NCBI RefSeq assembly: GCF_004798865.1
Contig: NW_025336598.1
Location: 29,885,935-29,949,934, forward strand
Reading direction: 5' to 3'
Length of the DNA: 64,000 nucleotides
Source of the DNA: Varanus komodoensis
Taxonomy: Eukaryota > Chordata > Lepidosauria > Squamata > Varanidae
The position numbers and the translations under genes are program-made. Shown in pieces: positions 1-9,994 of the stretch. Within the stretch, counting starts at the first letter, position 1. Every line of letters starts with the position of its first letter. The notes under the pieces are model-generated. The model did no database searches and was not told where the DNA came from. It worked only from the letters and a program-made list of their open reading frames with translations.

Positions 1-1289
1 ATTCTATCTTCCAGGTGGAATATAATTTTGGATGCAATTTGTGCTCAAGTCCATACATTTCCAAGTTTGCAATGTGATTTGCAGACCTCCCTCTGCAAAA
101 AAAAGTGTTCAACAGCATGTGCAAATTTCAAAAATGAATACATTTTAAATATGCATTAAAATAAGCATGGGTTTTCATGCAGAAAAAGAAAAAAACAATG
201 CTTGAAATATGATATAAAGATGAATCAGAATGACTCTCGAGCTGAGCTCAGGTTTGCTGAGTCACACCTCTTCACTGCAGGATCAGCATCAAGTATAGTT
301 TTGACCTTCATCACCTGATTCTTTCAATGGTCCTTTATGTATCCAAACATACAAAAGAAAGATTCTAAAAGGCAAGTGCAAACAAAACAAACATGCTATA
401 GCAGACATTATTAGCCTCATAACTGAAAGCGCACTTAAATCTGAGGTAAAACCAAAACACTTTTTAGAGCCTGCCATTTTATTTATGGGCCTTTGCTGAA
501 ATGAGGTGGTGGGGGAAAGCATTTAAATGAGAAGCAATTTTTAATTCTAACATGCTTCTTTTCCAAGTAGGGTATCATTAAGCGATGATTCATAGCACAG
601 CACAGCAAAGGCCATCTGTGATGCGTTTGTGGAAACTTGCATTCCACGGCAGGCCAATGAATTCATCACCGGCTCTCTTCTTCACATTCTTGACACTGCA
701 GCCCTCTGCATGCTTACAGAGAAGTGAGTCCACTGCACTTCAAGGTACATTGCCACTAGATATTGGCTTCCAGACAAATTTCAAATTAGACAACACTTTC
801 CCATTGTCTCTGCTTCATGGAAGAGGTGAGCCCTCAGCTTTAGGTATTCTAATTGCCTTTGCATTAGGCCTTTGTTCCAGTTGAATTAGTCTGCCTTCAT
901 GACACTATTCTCATTTCCAGTCCTGCTGAACAAATCATTCCCCGAATGCTGTCATGAGCTAAGCCTTCTGACTCTAATACGTCCCTGCTTCTTGGAACTG
1001 CTGCCCATTTGTGGGTACTAAGCCAGAGGGTGGAGATGAGATGAGGCCAGTACTGGGCTAGCATCTTCTCTCTCTGTGCCTGTTTCCATCAGTGGTGGCA
1101 GTGGCCGTGCCGTCCCACACAGAGAGCACCACATGAATCTACGAATATGTCTCGGTCTCACTCTGTCTCACTGTGGGGACCTGCTTGCAGCAATCTAGTT
1201 CAGGTCTTCCTTCAACTCCTTTCCTAGCAACGTTCTTCATTCTTTGCAACTCTTAAAGGCACAAGAGTCTTCGTCTTGTTTGGACTTAG
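1..1289. other. AT-rich non-coding DNA, no recognised feature
   Basis: I see no repeat family or gene that I can name here. The reading frame at 585-884 (+) has no recognisable domain and no convincing splice signals, so I do not call it a gene. The stretch ends where the antisense BovB remnant begins. Confidence 0.5.
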
Positions 1290-3575
1290 CAACTATATGC
1301 CACCTTAGTTGACACACCTCTAGGTTGGTCTTTCTCTTTTTCTTCTGCATTTAACTTTCACAAGCATGATAGTCTTCTCCGGTGAGTCTTGCCTATTTAT
1401 GATGTGTCCAAAATACAACAACTTCAGTTTTGTCTGTTTCACTTCCGGGGAAAGTTCCGGTGTGATTTGATCCAGGATCCACTTGCTCATCTTTCTGTTG
1501 GTCCAGGGTATTAGCAAAACTCGCCTCCAGCACCACATTTCAAATACATCAATTTTCTTCCTGTCACTTTTCTTCACCGTCCAGCTTTCCCACAAATACA
1601 CAGTGTTCAGAAATGCAACAGTGTGGATGAACTCAGCCTTGGTCTCCAGTGCAACAGCCTTATACTTGATGATCTTTTCAAGTTCCTTCATCATTGCCCT
1701 TCCAAGTCTCAGTCTTCTTCAAGTTTCCTGGTTACAAAGTCTCCATGCAAGTTGATGACTGTGCTAGGATATGCAAAATCTACCACAATTTCCATTCCTC
1801 ATTATTGATATTGAAGTTGGATAATTCTTCTGTAGTCGTGATTTTTGCTTTCTTAGTGTTCAGCTGCAGTCCTGCTTTTGCACTTTCTTCTTTCACTCCC
1901 ATCAGGAGTCATTTCAATTCATTGCTGCTTTCTGCCAGTATCATCTGCAGATCTTAAATTATTGATGTATCTTCAGCCAATTTTCACTCCTCCTACCTCT
2001 GAACCGAATTCAGTTTTCCTGATATGTTCTGTGTACAGACTGAACAGAAAAAAGATATACCCTTGTCTTATATAAGGAGCCATTTATATAAGGAGCCATT
2101 CACTTTCTCCATATTGTATCCTAACAACAGCTTCCTGTCAACAATACAGGGTATGCATCAGGACAATCAAGCCCTGAGGCTTATCCATTTCTTTCAGGAC
2201 CATTCATAACTTTTAATGATCAACCCAGTCAAAGACATTGCTCTAGTCTAAAGCATAAAATAACTTCTTCTGGAATTCTTTGGAATATCTCAGTAGCCAT
2301 CATATATTTATAATGATCTTGATATGATCTTGAATGCCTCTTCTGTTTTGGAATCTGACTTGAACATCAGGCATCTTTTACTTCATACAAGGGAACATTC
2401 TTTTCTGCTGCACCTTGAGCATCATTTTGCTTACACTGGAAATTAGTGCAATGGTCTTTTTTGCACTCCTTTGCATCTTCTTCCTTGGGAACTGGAATGC
2501 ATATTGAATGTTACTAGTCTGTTGGGTATTGTTTGTTTCCCGCATTTGTTGGCATAGGCTTGTTAAGATTTGAATTGATTCAGTCTCTGCAGCTTGGAAT
2601 ATTTGATTGGTACCCTATTTAGTCTGGGTGCTTTGTTCCAAGCCATTTCCGAGCAACTTTCACTTTCTAATATTGCAGACTTTCTCATAGGATTCCTCTT
2701 TGAAGGAGACTTTTTATATCCTCTGTACTATTATTCCATATTTTGTTACCAACTTCTCTTTATTGGTTTGTTTTTCAGCATTGATAATCTAGGTTTTAAT
2801 TTCCCTTTGATTTCTTGGATCTTCTTGAAGGGGTCTCTAGCTTTTCCGCTTTTGTTGTTCTCTTCTATTTCTTTGCACTGGTCATTGTAATATTTCTTTT
2901 CATCTCTGTTATATGCACTGAAAAGTTAAATTCATGATTCTGCTCCTATTTCTGCCATTATTTGTTTTTACTTCCTGCCTGTTATTAGTAATTTAAGTAT
3001 TTTTCTGCCATCCATCTAGGCTTTTTCTTTCTTTTTGCTACAAGAACTGACTTTAAGAATTCTTCCCTAACAATTTCTCTAATTCCAGTCCACGGTTGTT
3101 CTGTCTTAAGGTCAACTGAGCTCAGAAATGCAAATCTGCTCATTCTGTGTACTTAAATTCCTTAGGAATGTAATTTAAGTTGTATTTTGATACTATCCTC
3201 TGTTAGTTATCTTTTCCAGCTGATACTCTGATTTTTGACATTAAGAGTTCATGGTGACTACCACAATCTGTTCTTGTCTTCGCAACAAGAATACAGTTTC
3301 TCCATCTTCTACTTCCAATAACTTGTCTATTTGTTTTCTATATTGGCTCTGGTAATGGCCACACGTACTGTCATGTCATCAGTTGCCTGTGGAATGTATT
3401 TGCAATACACAAATGGTTGGTTTCACAGAATCCTTTGAGTCATTCTCCTGCTTTGTATCTGTCCCCTGGGGCACATTCTCACACACTGGTTTCTCTTTTT
3501 TCCCTGCTTTTGCATTCAAGTCACTTATGATACTACTCCCAGGAAAGTATGTGGATAAAAGATACTAAGTCCAAA
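1290..3575 (-). mobile_element. BovB (RTE-clade) LINE, antisense, decayed, about 2.3 kb
   Basis: BovB is a non-LTR retrotransposon whose single large protein has an AP-like endonuclease followed by a reverse transcriptase. On the minus strand the segment at 1,320-1,694 reads as the C-terminal end of BovB ORF2: it shows ESWTVKK, FEMWCWRRVL, IPWTNRK and LKLLYFGHI, all typical of that region. Further upstream on the minus strand, around 1,900-1,960, translation gives an ADDT-containing patch followed by a KEES..AG..LN-like patch, as in the BovB reverse transcriptase. Around 3,440-3,520 a decayed endonuclease-like segment with a NAK motif can be read. Many stops and frameshifts separate these pieces, so the copy is old and dead. 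The 3' end seems to lack the usual clean ACTAACAACAACAA terminus, and the 5' boundary near 3,575 is approximate. A short tandem duplication lies at about 2,070-2,100. Confidence 0.85.
1320..1694 (-). pseudogene. BovB ORF2 C-terminal fragment
   Basis: This 124-codon open segment is the longest surviving piece of the antisense BovB reading frame. It covers the region after the reverse transcriptase catalytic domain, including the WCWRR patch and the YFGH patch that is conserved in RTE proteins. It is a transposon remnant, not a host gene. The frame is closed on the upstream side, so it cannot encode the whole enzyme. Confidence 0.85.
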
Positions 3576-4029
3576 ATAGGTACTCTTGGCCTATAACTTC
3601 CTGACCCTGGACTGATCTCTTCCTGACCATTGGTTATGCCAAAGCAAAAAAATGTAGTAAAGCAGTGCCTGCACAATATCAAACATCAAAACAATTTGCC
3701 ACTAAAAAAGCAGTTCCTTGGTATGACTGCTTAAGTTGTCCAAAAAAATGGCATTGTACTTGCAAGTGCTAACAGTTCCAAAATACATGTGCATGGCTTA
3801 ATGTCATGCCTCCAGTGTTACTTCTGGGCCATTTCAGGGGAGTTCCGTTACAAAATTGTAAATGTCCACATGGTGATAGTATTGAAACACTTACCCATGT
3901 ACTATTGTTTTGCTCTTTCTATAGAGATGCATGTAAGTAGTTTATTTTTCCATTGCTAGTTAAGAAGCCAGATTGTTTGTCTGACTTCTACGTATCTTTT
4001 CTTCTTGTGGACCAAGATAAACAGGTGAT
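3576..4029. other. AT-rich non-coding DNA, no recognised feature
   Basis: Nothing in this stretch matches a family I know on either strand. Confidence 0.5.
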
Positions 4030-4295
4030 GAAACAGACCATGGAATGCACTCCCTAAAGAGGTCCACCTAGCGCCATCATTATATGTTTTTCGGTGCCAG
4101 GTCAAGACCTTTTTACTCGATCAATATTTTAATATGTATTAATTAGATTTTATAGTTTGTATTTGGATTTTCAGCCAGTGTGGAATAGTTAATTTATTTT
4201 ATTCTGATTAATGTTGTAAGCCATCCAGAGACGGAAGTAATGGACAGCATACAAATTTTATAAATAAACAAATAAATAAACAAACAAACAGTCAG
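4030..4295 (+). mobile_element. L2-clade LINE 3' end, sense
   Basis: The segment begins with the decayed end of the L2 ORF2 (reads like WNALPKEVHLAPS) and continues through the typical L2 3' UTR, with GCCAGGTCAAGACC and TTGTAAGCCATCCAGAG. It ends in an AAATAAACAAATAAATA tail at about 4,260-4,290. The same order of blocks recurs in the better preserved copy at 43.1-43.36 kb. The copy is strongly 5' truncated and diverged. Confidence 0.85.
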
Positions 4296-4386
4296 ATAAA
4301 TTTTGAGCAGCAGCAATTAAAATCAGGTGAAATATGATTTGAAATCTGTTAATTTTTAGAGTCTCTTGTTTAAATTTTGGCATTGG

Positions 4387-4407
4387 TGTGTGTGTTTGTG
4401 TGTGTAA
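4387..4407. repeat. Short TG-rich microsatellite
   Basis: An interrupted run of TG units, broken by TTTG. Confidence 0.7.
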
Positions 4408-4514
4408 TGTATATGCATTATCTTTACAATCTTAGTAGGCTGATTTTATATTTTGTAATATTTATGCAAGGGCATATGGCTAATGCAAATGAAGGGCTGA
4501 TTCATTTATGATGC

Positions 4515-4700
4515 CTTTCTGGTAAGTGGAATGGGCTTACATAGGAGGTGTTGGTGGCCCTATCAGTGAGGGTGTTCAAGGAAAGATTGGACAAGCACAT
4601 GCTGGGTATTACATAAGTGGAGCCAGTGGGAGCCGGGAGTCAGGCTAGGTGGCCTGGGAGGCCCCTTCTGACTCGCTCTGTTCTATGTTGCTAACTAAGA
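4515..4700 (+). mobile_element. CR1-type LINE 3' UTR, sense
   Basis: The text GTGTTCAAGGAAAGATTGG, then a GGCCTGGGAGGCCCCTTCTGACTC-like block and a TCTGTTCTATG end, follow the usual CR1 3' UTR order (extrude-and-dilute block, 'gatggcct..aggtccctt' block, 8-bp terminal repeat). Only the last roughly 180 bp remain. The family call rests on recalled CR1 3' ends and would need a library search to name the subfamily. Confidence 0.7.
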
Positions 4701-4809
4701 AAGGGGAGCAAGTGCCACTTCCCCCCATCACTGCCACTTGCCAGAAAGGCACTTGGGCAGGTGCCAGGTTGAGGATGCCTCTCTTGCACGCAGGAGCAAA
4801 AAGGGCGTA

Positions 4810-5526
4810 CAGTGGTACCTCGGTTCAGGGATGCCTTGGTTCACGAACAAACTGGGTCACAAACAAAAATTTCTGAAAAATTTTGACTTGGGTTGCGAAC
4901 ACCGCTTTGGGTGGTGACCAAGACTGCAGCCATCTCCCCCCCTCCCCGAGTGGGGAGATGGGCACGACTCCAGTTGCTTTCGTGCAGGGAAGGCGTGCAT
5001 GATCAGAGGCGTGCTGCTGCAGGAAAGACGGGAGCAGCAAGGCAGAGCCACGGGGGAGATGGCCGAGATTCTGCCTGTCTTTCCTGCAGGAGCACGCCTC
5101 TGATCAGGCACACCTTCCCTGCACGAACAGAACTGCGATCGCGGCCATCTCCCCATCCCCAGCGCACCGTTTGAGCCCATCTCTTCCTCCCCCAGTGTGC
5201 CCACAATTGCGCCTGTTCCTCCCCCCCACCCCCCAGTGCGCCGGGATGACAGGAGCGTGCAGGGATGACAGGCGCGATCTGTTGTGCTGGGGGGGGGCAG
5301 GCGAGGAGATGGCCGCGCTTGTGCTTGGGGTGGGGTGGGGGGGAGATGGCCATGATCTTTGCTGCTGTCACTTTGGTTCACATTTTTCTGATTTAAAAAA
5401 TGGTTACAGAACGGATTAACCTTATTTACATTGACCCTTATGGGGAAATTTAACTTGGCTCACGACCAATTTGGGTCACGACCAGAGTCCTGGAACGGAT
5501 TAAGTTCATGAGCCAAGGTACCACTG
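4810..5526. mobile_element. TA-flanked non-autonomous DNA transposon (Tc1/mariner-like MITE) with internal foldback
   Basis: The element starts CAGTGGTACCTCGG and ends CCAAGGTACCACTG, an imperfect terminal inverted repeat. It is bounded on both sides by the dinucleotide TA (4,808-4,809 and 5,527-5,528). TA target duplication together with CAGT termini fits the Tc1/mariner superfamily, perhaps the pogo/Tigger branch. The similarity between the ends extends inward through GTTCATGAAC-like and AACGGATTAA-like blocks. The interior is GC-rich, holds no transposase, and contains a second inverted repeat (4,981-5,030 against 5,075-5,125). It is therefore a non-autonomous copy that depended on an enzyme supplied elsewhere. 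Confidence 0.8.
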
Positions 5527-5528
5527 TA

Positions 5529-6225
5529 TGAGCAGGGCAATCCGCTATTCCCACTCAGGCACGGCTGATTTTTCCCTGTTTTGCCTGATCCTGGATCAGA
5601 CACCCACCCTTCCTGCTCCAGTGGTCTCCTCTGGAGCAAGAGACAAGGGTGCCTGTTCCTTCCTCTTCTATACTGTGCTTCAGAACATGAGCCCTGTCTG
5701 TACAGCGGAGACTGCTTGACAGCTGTGTTAAGCCAAACTTGACTAGCGAATGCAGGCATCCAGGAGAGGAGCCCCATTCCTCTCTCTGGTATTTTCCGGG
5801 ATGCCACCTGGCGGTAGGGGGGAAGGAAATGGTGGGAAAGAAGGGAGTTGCCTGGTTCTCTGTCAGACACATTGAAGGGAAAAGCTTCAACGCATGGAAA
5901 CCATGCAGGGCTGCCTGTTGTGATGCATCAACCCAGTCACTGTGACCTCATTCAGTTGGACATTTCATGTTCTTTTAACATTTACGGTGTCTTATTGCCT
6001 AGCTACTTTTGTCCAAGAAAAGAAATACCATCTGAGAAATATATTCTATTTTTAGCAATGTTTACTGCATCTTCAGATTTGAAAGAATATAAAGGTTGTG
6101 AGAGGACAACTTGCAAAGTGTTTCATTACAAATAGGTAATTTTAAAATAACAAGAACAGCAGCTATGGAAACACCCTAATTTTAACATTAAATTCTGTGA
6201 AACTGGATTGGCACCACAACCCTAG
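5529..6225. other. Non-coding DNA, no recognised feature
   Basis: The composition changes from moderately GC-rich near 5.6-5.9 kb to AT-rich after 5.95 kb. The overlapping reading frames here show no domain or splice context. Confidence 0.45.
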
Positions 6226-6300
6226 AACAGAGCTTTTGCTAGATGCATGGCATTTCCTTGATAAAAGTGGGCTAAGGACAAAGCCAGAAAGGCAGTTTGC

Positions 6301-6480
6301 CTTTTTTTTTTTCTTTGTTCAATGAAGTTCTTATTCAGCATCGGAGCAGAAATTTCTGTCAAATCAAAAATGTCCAGACTGCAACCAATTTGATCACAAC
6401 ATTGCTTTATACTGTCTGCGCACATCAGCTGTCTTAGAATGTCCTTCTTAGTGTATGGGGAAGGCAAAGCAGAACCATAA
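6301..6480 (-). pseudogene. Possible 3' end of a retroposed transcript with poly(A)
   Basis: Read on the minus strand, an open segment of about 55 codons runs into an AATAAG motif and then, about 16 nt later, an A-rich tract (the T-run at 6,301-6,314 on the + strand). An AATAAA-like hexamer just before an A-tract is what the 3' end of a retrocopied mRNA looks like. I do not recognise the protein (it contains CCDQIGCSLDIFDLTE) and I found no target-site duplication. It could equally be chance. Confidence 0.25.
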
Positions 6481-7249
6481 GCAATGGCTTTGAACTCTTG
6501 CTTCTTCCTTCATTAAAAACTTGTATGAGAAAGAGAGTGGGGAGAGACTACCCCTTTCACATGAAAGGGTCTCCCACAACTCCTTCCTGAGGACAAAAAC
6601 ATAGAATTCATATGCCCAATTTGACACTGGTTAGATGCCAAACTGAGCCCAGAGAGACATCTATACAGACTTCCTGTGGCAGATTTAAACCCATAACAAA
6701 CAGCTTTCCCCATTTTCCTCCAAATGAAGGTTCTCTTCATTCAGTTTACAAAAGAAAGGTACCGAAAGACTAACTGTTACATGTCATTTACTCACTGTCA
6801 GGAACAAACATTCAACTAATCGAGAAAAAATATTTCTCTCAGAATGCCTGACTTGGTATATATTGAATGGGAACAGATATTTGGAGATGCTGCCTTTAAC
6901 TTCTACCTTTGTTCAGTAAACATACAGGCAGTTTTGTAAAATCAGCTTGGAAGAGTGCAAAAAATATGGTGGCAGGAAGGTCTTTGCCCTGCAGTGACAA
7001 TTTCATGCCAGGAAAATGTGTGATTAATATTTTCTACAACATTGGCTTGCTAATTAACTTTCTCTCTGCAGAAACAGTAGAAAGTGGAGAAATGTAAAGT
7101 GAAACTTGGATTCTTTCAAATATTTACAGAAGATGCTCTTGCTGAACTTGGTCCATGCAAATGCACATCCCCTGCATTTCAGTGAATAACCCTTGCCTGA
7201 CTTGTTTCCGTTTAATAGAGATGATAAATATAAGACTGCCTTACAACAA
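6481..7249. other. AT-rich non-coding DNA, no recognised feature
   Basis: I see no repeat or exon here that I can name. Confidence 0.45.
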
Positions 7250-7560
7250 CTACAACAACAACTACTACTACTACTACTGTTACTGTGTGTCTGTATAGCC
7301 CAATAGCTGAAGCTCTCTGGGAAGTTTTCAACAGTGCATAAAATAGAATATAAAATACAGATCACAGTAAAAACATAATAAATATTGCAGTACAAAAATT
7401 TAAAGCCAAATTCAAGACCCAATATTAAAAGCCACAATAGCTAACACAAATTAAATCACAAGGCCTGTTAAGCAGCTGATAATGCCCCAATATAATAGTA
7501 AAGCTAATTAAATGCCCTGCCATAGAGGACAGTCTTAACCTGGCTCCAAAGAGATAGTAG
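7250..7560 (-). mobile_element. L2-clade LINE 3' end, antisense, with trinucleotide tail
   Basis: The block TATAGCCCAATAGCTGAAG followed by CTCTCTGGG is the reverse complement of the L2/SINE 3' tail that recurs at 39.4 kb and 47.6 kb. A run of ACA then ACT triplets at 7,236-7,278 occupies the position of the A-rich tail and has become a microsatellite. The rest of the segment, with A-rich patches, fits a decayed L2 3' UTR; its upstream end is uncertain. Confidence 0.6.
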
Positions 7561-9209
7561 AGTTGTGTATAACCCTCATGCAAACATATCCACATAAATG
7601 ATCCAGACAAATATATCAGCTTGGACAGAAGCCAAGATGCTTTCAGCAAAATCTGGAAATTATTACTTTGGTACCAAACAGTATCTAAGCACTGATGTGT
7701 GCCAGTGCAGGAGACACTGTGTTTTTATTTTAATATTTTTGTTAAATAAAGGAAAATGTTTATATAGTTTATGGCTGTTGAATAATCAAGAGCTTTTTTA
7801 TATGGCTTCACTGATATAGTATAATAAACTGCCCATTAAGGTTATTCAGATATTGCAGAAGGGAATGCAAAAATCAAAACATTTTGAATCAAACATCATG
7901 TGTGCTTTTCTGGCTTTTATCTCTTTGCTGCTCCATAATTTCATTTCTCACAATAATTCAAGAAGCTCTGCTTCGGTTTATTAAAAAAAGAAATGCCAGA
8001 GGACTAAGACAGTGTCTACCAGACAACTAAATCAAAGTGTGCTTTCCAAAACAGCCAGGAAACATTTGGTATTTGTCCAAATTAGATGTGCAGTTTGACA
8101 TTCCCACAGCACAATACATACACACTACAAATCCGCAATTTTAGCTTTGCTTGTAGATGAGGATGTGATTACTGGAATCTGCAAGAGTTTCACGATTAAA
8201 CTGAGAAACAGCTTTAATTGGGAAATTCTGAAATGTACTGAAGTTTTCATTTGGACCGGCTGAATGAAAACACACAATCAGAATACATGCAACATTTAAA
8301 TGCTTATTTTGCTTCAGCTGTTTCATCCATGCAGAATGTATGGCAGGGACGAGAAGCTATTTTAAGTAGACTGCCTTCTCGTGGACCCTCTGCAGCCCAG
8401 CTCATATCAGTGGGCACAGACATGGCCACTTATCTCATTGCCCACATCCACCCATGTGGCCTTGCTCTGCACTGCAAGACAGACTCACATGGCACTGGGC
8501 GCAGCAGGGGCTTCCAGCACCAGCCAAATCAAGAATCTTCTTCATGTGCTTCTCACCACCCCAGCTCAGAAACTTAGCAGGCTGCATGCAGAAGTGCAGA
8601 GGAAGTGGGCAGAGCGAGTATCTGGCAAGCATGTTGGACCAAGCAGTGGTTGCAAGCATGGCCTCCATATGGAGGTGCCATTCCAGGCATTCAGCATCTC
8701 ACACAAGTGCCTCCTTGACCATGCGATTGCCAGTGGGAGGCTGAGTGAGAACTATATTATATGACCAAGGGGGCTTATTACAGGGCAGGCCACCCAGTGA
8801 TGGGACCCAGACACCTTCCTTGGTGCCCAACCAAGGCACCTTACTCCTCCCAGTTTTTATTTGAAATATTTTCATACAATATGAGAGGTGGTATTGCTTT
8901 AAATCAAAAGGGAGCTTCCAAGTATAATGCCCTTCATTCCCAGTGAATACCCCTGGGAAGTTAGCTTGTGCCCACTGACAGCAACTATTTCATGGTTGCG
9001 CTCAGGGCACTTTCTGCAATTGTCACAAAACCACCAACATTGCTCACGCCAAGCCTATTACAGAGGCAAGATCGACATAAACTAGGAGCACTTCCCTTTC
9101 AGATTATGCATTGATCAATGGGATCCCTGGCAAATGATGAAAATGCTGTGTGTCACTGAGCCTGTGGAAACAAAGCCATGCCCACGGCTGTATTTCTGGC
9201 AAGCTGTGT
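7561..9209. other. Non-coding DNA with a GC-richer patch at 8.34-8.85 kb
   Basis: No family is recognised. The patch at 8,340-8,850 is clearly more GC-rich than its surroundings and has overlapping short frames, none with a known domain. The stretch at 8,150-8,330 is AT-rich with several homeodomain-type TTTAATT/AATTT words and could be a conserved non-coding element, but I cannot test conservation. Confidence 0.4.
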
Positions 9210-9226
9210 GAAAAAAAAAAAAAAAA
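9210..9226 (+). repeat. Poly(A) run
   Basis: About seventeen A residues follow GCTGTGTG. It may mark the tail of an old retroposed sequence on the + strand, but I see no AATAAA hexamer close upstream and no target duplication. Confidence 0.6.
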
Positions 9227-9756
9227 CATCCAGGAACTCAGACTCCTAAAGACTGAGCTACTGAAGACGTAACCTGGATTATTTCATAGCAGCCATCTAC
9301 CCTTTGGGACAAGTGGTCATCAATGAATAAAGAAAAGCAGCAGAAAAATACTGTGGTGAACAATGGCATTGTTATGTGGTAACAGATGTCTATTTGCTTT
9401 TTTCTAAAACTATAACAATCTGAAGGAATTATCCCATTCACAAATCCCTGAAGAAAAACTATTGGATACCCTTATTTCTAGAGAAGCAAATATCCGTTGA
9501 TATGTATTGATGTAAAATTATACATGTTCATTTCCTCTGAAATAAAGGGATATCTTCGTTTTAACCAGCTGACCACCTGACCAATTTTAACCAGGTATTT
9601 CCTGAAGAAAAATATTGAACAGCATAATAATGAAAGCTGGGTCAGGAAAAGATTTTGTAATTTCAGCAACACTTTTGCAGTGATATGGTCTCTTTGAAGG
9701 AAACAAATAATGGAGACTTTTTTGGACAAACACATTTACAACAGATACTACTCCTA

Positions 9757-9994
9757 GCCTGTGTAGTTAGTGGTTAACAGCATTGGACTGGGACTTGGGT
9801 GACTCAGGTTTTAGTTCCCGCTCAGCCATGGAGCCAATGGGGTGACTTTGGGCCAGGCACAGACTCTCAGCCCAGCCTACCTCACAGAGTGGATGTTGTG
9901 GGGTAAGATCGAGAGCAGCAGGAGGAGACTGATGTAAGCTGCTTTGAGTTCTTTAAAAAAGAAAAAGGTGGAATATAAATCTAATAAATAAATA
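9757..9994 (+). mobile_element. tRNA-derived SINE with MIR-like core and L2-like tail, sense, near full length
   Basis: The head GTGTAGTTAGTGGTTAACAG with TTTTAGTTCCC further on gives degraded polymerase III A and B boxes. The core has GTGACTTTGGGCCAGGCAC and CTCAGCCCAGCCTACCTCACAG, resembling the MIR/CORE-SINE body. The 3' part, GTAAGCTGCTTTGAGTTC then ATATAAATCTAATAAATAAATA, matches the L2 LINE tail, which fits mobilisation by L2 enzymes. It is about 238 bp long and lacks large deletions. It is not a tRNA gene, since only the head is tRNA-like. Confidence 0.9.

Noticed and set aside
4825-5381. Overlapping frames at 4.8-5.4 kb
   Set aside because: They lie in the GC-rich interior of a non-autonomous DNA transposon and show no transposase motif.
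9757-9850. tRNA gene
   Set aside because: Only the head resembles a tRNA. The sequence continues into a MIR-like core and LINE-like tail, so it is a SINE. The same applies to the heads at 55.3 kb, 57.6 kb and 58.9 kb.
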